Source: Afipia sp. OHSU_II-C1
Lineage (GTDB): Bacteria; Pseudomonadota; Alphaproteobacteria; Rhizobiales; Xanthobacteraceae
Reading direction: 5' to 3'
NCBI RefSeq assembly: GCF_000497575.1
Contig: NZ_APJI01000015.1
Location: 207,610 to 271,609 of the forward strand
Length of the DNA stretch: 64,000 nucleotides
The notes below the pieces were generated by a model. The model did not search any database. It had not been told where the DNA came from and was given only the letters and a program-made list of their open reading frames with translations. A program made the translations under genes and the position numbers. Shown piece by piece: positions 63,335 to 64,000 of this stretch. How positions within the stretch are numbered: the stretch's first letter is position 1; every line of letters begins with the position of its first letter.

Positions 63335-63359
63335 AACACTGACAGGGGGTGGAGGTTCC
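63335..63359 (-). promoter_or_regulatory. Possible EcfG-type promoter upstream of the MFS-otsB-GH15 operon
   Basis: GGAAC (63355-63359) is followed after 16 bases by TGTT (63335-63338) on the minus strand, three of four bases of the CGTT element. It is about 205 bases before the MFS start, which makes a long leader. Weaker than the otsA promoter. Confidence 0.4.
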
Positions 63360-63512
63360 AACTGGAACCCGCCCGGCCGATCACGCGACATGGCCGCTCA
63401 TCATTCCGGGCGTTTCGCACGAATAGCCTCACCCGGTCCTCAGGGAGCACGGGTCCCCGCCTGCGGGGGGACGACGCGTTGAGAGATGCGCAATATCTCG
63501 GCAATCACGTGC

Positions 63513-63598
63513 GTCATTGCGAGCGCAGCAAAGCAATCCATCTGCACTTGTCGCCGCGAAAGACTGGATTTCTTCGTCGCTTCGCTCCCGCAATGACG
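63513..63598. repeat. REP-like palindromic element, copy 2
   Basis: Arms GTCATTGCGAGCGCAGCAAA (then GCAATCCA) and TGGATTTCTTCGTCGCTTCG (then CTCCCGCAATGAC) form an imperfect inverted repeat and share their ends with the element at 4672-4750. Confidence 0.8.
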
Positions 63599-63612
63599 GC
63601 ACATTCTGAAAC

Positions 63613-63722
63613 CTCATCCTGAAGTGCGAGCACTTGCGTGCCTCGAAGGATGACAACGCGATCCGCAGTTTGCCACGCATCCTTCGAGGCTTGCCGCAAA
63701 CGCGGCTCGCACCTCAGGAGGA
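63613..63722. repeat. Second type of palindromic repeat near the window end
   Basis: The left arm begins TCATCCTGAAGTGCGAGC and ends GCCTCGAAGGATG; the right arm is its near reverse complement, CATCCTTCGAGGC and on to GCTCGCACCTCAGGAGGA. Repeats of this form occur widely in related genomes. Confidence 0.75.
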
Positions 63723-64000
63723 CGCAACGCTTGACATGTCCCGATCTAGGAATATAGTCCGCATCGTCCTGGTCGTGAGGGGCGCTTCTCGAGGGCGCTT
63801 TGAAGCGGAGCAGGATGCGGCGCCTGCGCGTGTGTCTCGCAAACACACGTCCGGGAGGCTGGGGTCACCGTCCGGGCCAACTACGTGGCTCTGCCGTTCG
63901 CCGGCTGGACGCGGAGCGGACGAAGGCGGCGAAAGCCGTCCGGATCAGGGGTCGAGTACCTCCCCCGTCCGCACCCGGAAGTACGGTCCCCTCGCCCAAA

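Larger units (their letters stand above)
63131..64000. other. Repeat-rich terminal stretch without recognised genes
   Basis: About 870 bases lie beyond the MFS start. They hold a possible stress promoter (63335-63359), two palindromic repeats (63513-63598 and 63613-63722) and, from about 63727, a GC-rich stretch that stays open in one plus frame to the window edge but has no convincing start site or domain. I recall similar stretches in Bradyrhizobium genomes at many places. Confidence 0.5.

Noticed and set aside
1..64000. Nitrogen fixation, phage, CRISPR or plasmid origin genes
   Set aside because: No nif or nod gene, integrase, capsid, repeat-spacer array or replication protein was found; fix genes here serve microaerobic respiration.

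Overview
The window comes from a high-GC alphaproteobacterium, most likely of the Bradyrhizobium / Rhodopseudomonas / Afipia group (Nitrobacteraceae, formerly Bradyrhizobiaceae). Support: a fixL-fixJ-receiver-fixK2 set next to fixNOQP and fixGHIS, in the style of Bradyrhizobium; a D-tartrate dehydratase whose catalytic residues fall at the numbers published for the B. japonicum enzyme; an EcfG-type stress promoter at otsA; and REP-like palindromes of the kind scattered through these genomes. No nif, photosynthesis, phage, CRISPR or intact transposon genes were seen.

Layout. 1-1.6 kb: end of a cytochrome bd oxidase operon (cydA 3' end, cydB, small DUF2474 subunit). 1.7-18.5 kb: mixed housekeeping and catabolic genes (L,D-transpeptidase, orphan polar amino acid binding protein, two acyl-CoA dehydrogenases, carboxymuconolactone decarboxylase family protein, glyoxalase-fold protein, MFS transporter, cupin protein, glutathione transferase, PHB depolymerase, D-tartrate dehydratase, secreted caspase-like protein with a WSC domain, branched-chain-type binding protein, NAD-dependent epimerase). 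18.5-24.1 kb: a palindromic repeat, a CoxL-like molybdenum hydroxylase subunit without its usual partners, a divergent molybdopterin/4Fe-4S oxidoreductase and a TauE-type permease. 24.3-29.1 kb: acyl-CoA ligase, solute-binding protein and nitronate monooxygenase, with a divergent LysR regulator.

29.1-33.8 kb: a six-gene operon in which homologues of RutB, RutC and RutD (uracil-degradation enzymes) are interleaved with a complete NMT1/THI5-type ABC importer, without RutA or RutF. It is followed by a second LysR gene, a divergent zinc-type dehydrogenase, an outer-membrane beta-barrel protein and a YheT-type hydrolase.

38.8-56.6 kb: a low-oxygen island. It holds hemA, ccoGHIS (fixGHIS), ccoNOQP (fixNOQP), an FNR-type iron-sulfur regulator, a small c-type cytochrome, several small conserved proteins, a CBS-domain protein, a phasin-like protein and the FixL-FixJ-receiver-FixK2 cascade. 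Nine FNR/FixK boxes (TTGAT-N4-ATCAA, six perfect) lie upstream of these genes. Inferred circuit: FixL (heme PAS) senses oxygen, FixJ activates fixK2, and FixK2 and/or FNR turn on the cbb3 oxidase, its assembly factors, heme synthesis and the small proteins.

56.6-57.1 kb: a frameshifted LysE-type exporter remnant abuts a tRNA-Ser(GGA). 57.2-63.1 kb: trehalose metabolism (otsA, GH15 hydrolase, otsB, MFS transporter). The last 0.9 kb holds repeats and no gene that could be recognised.
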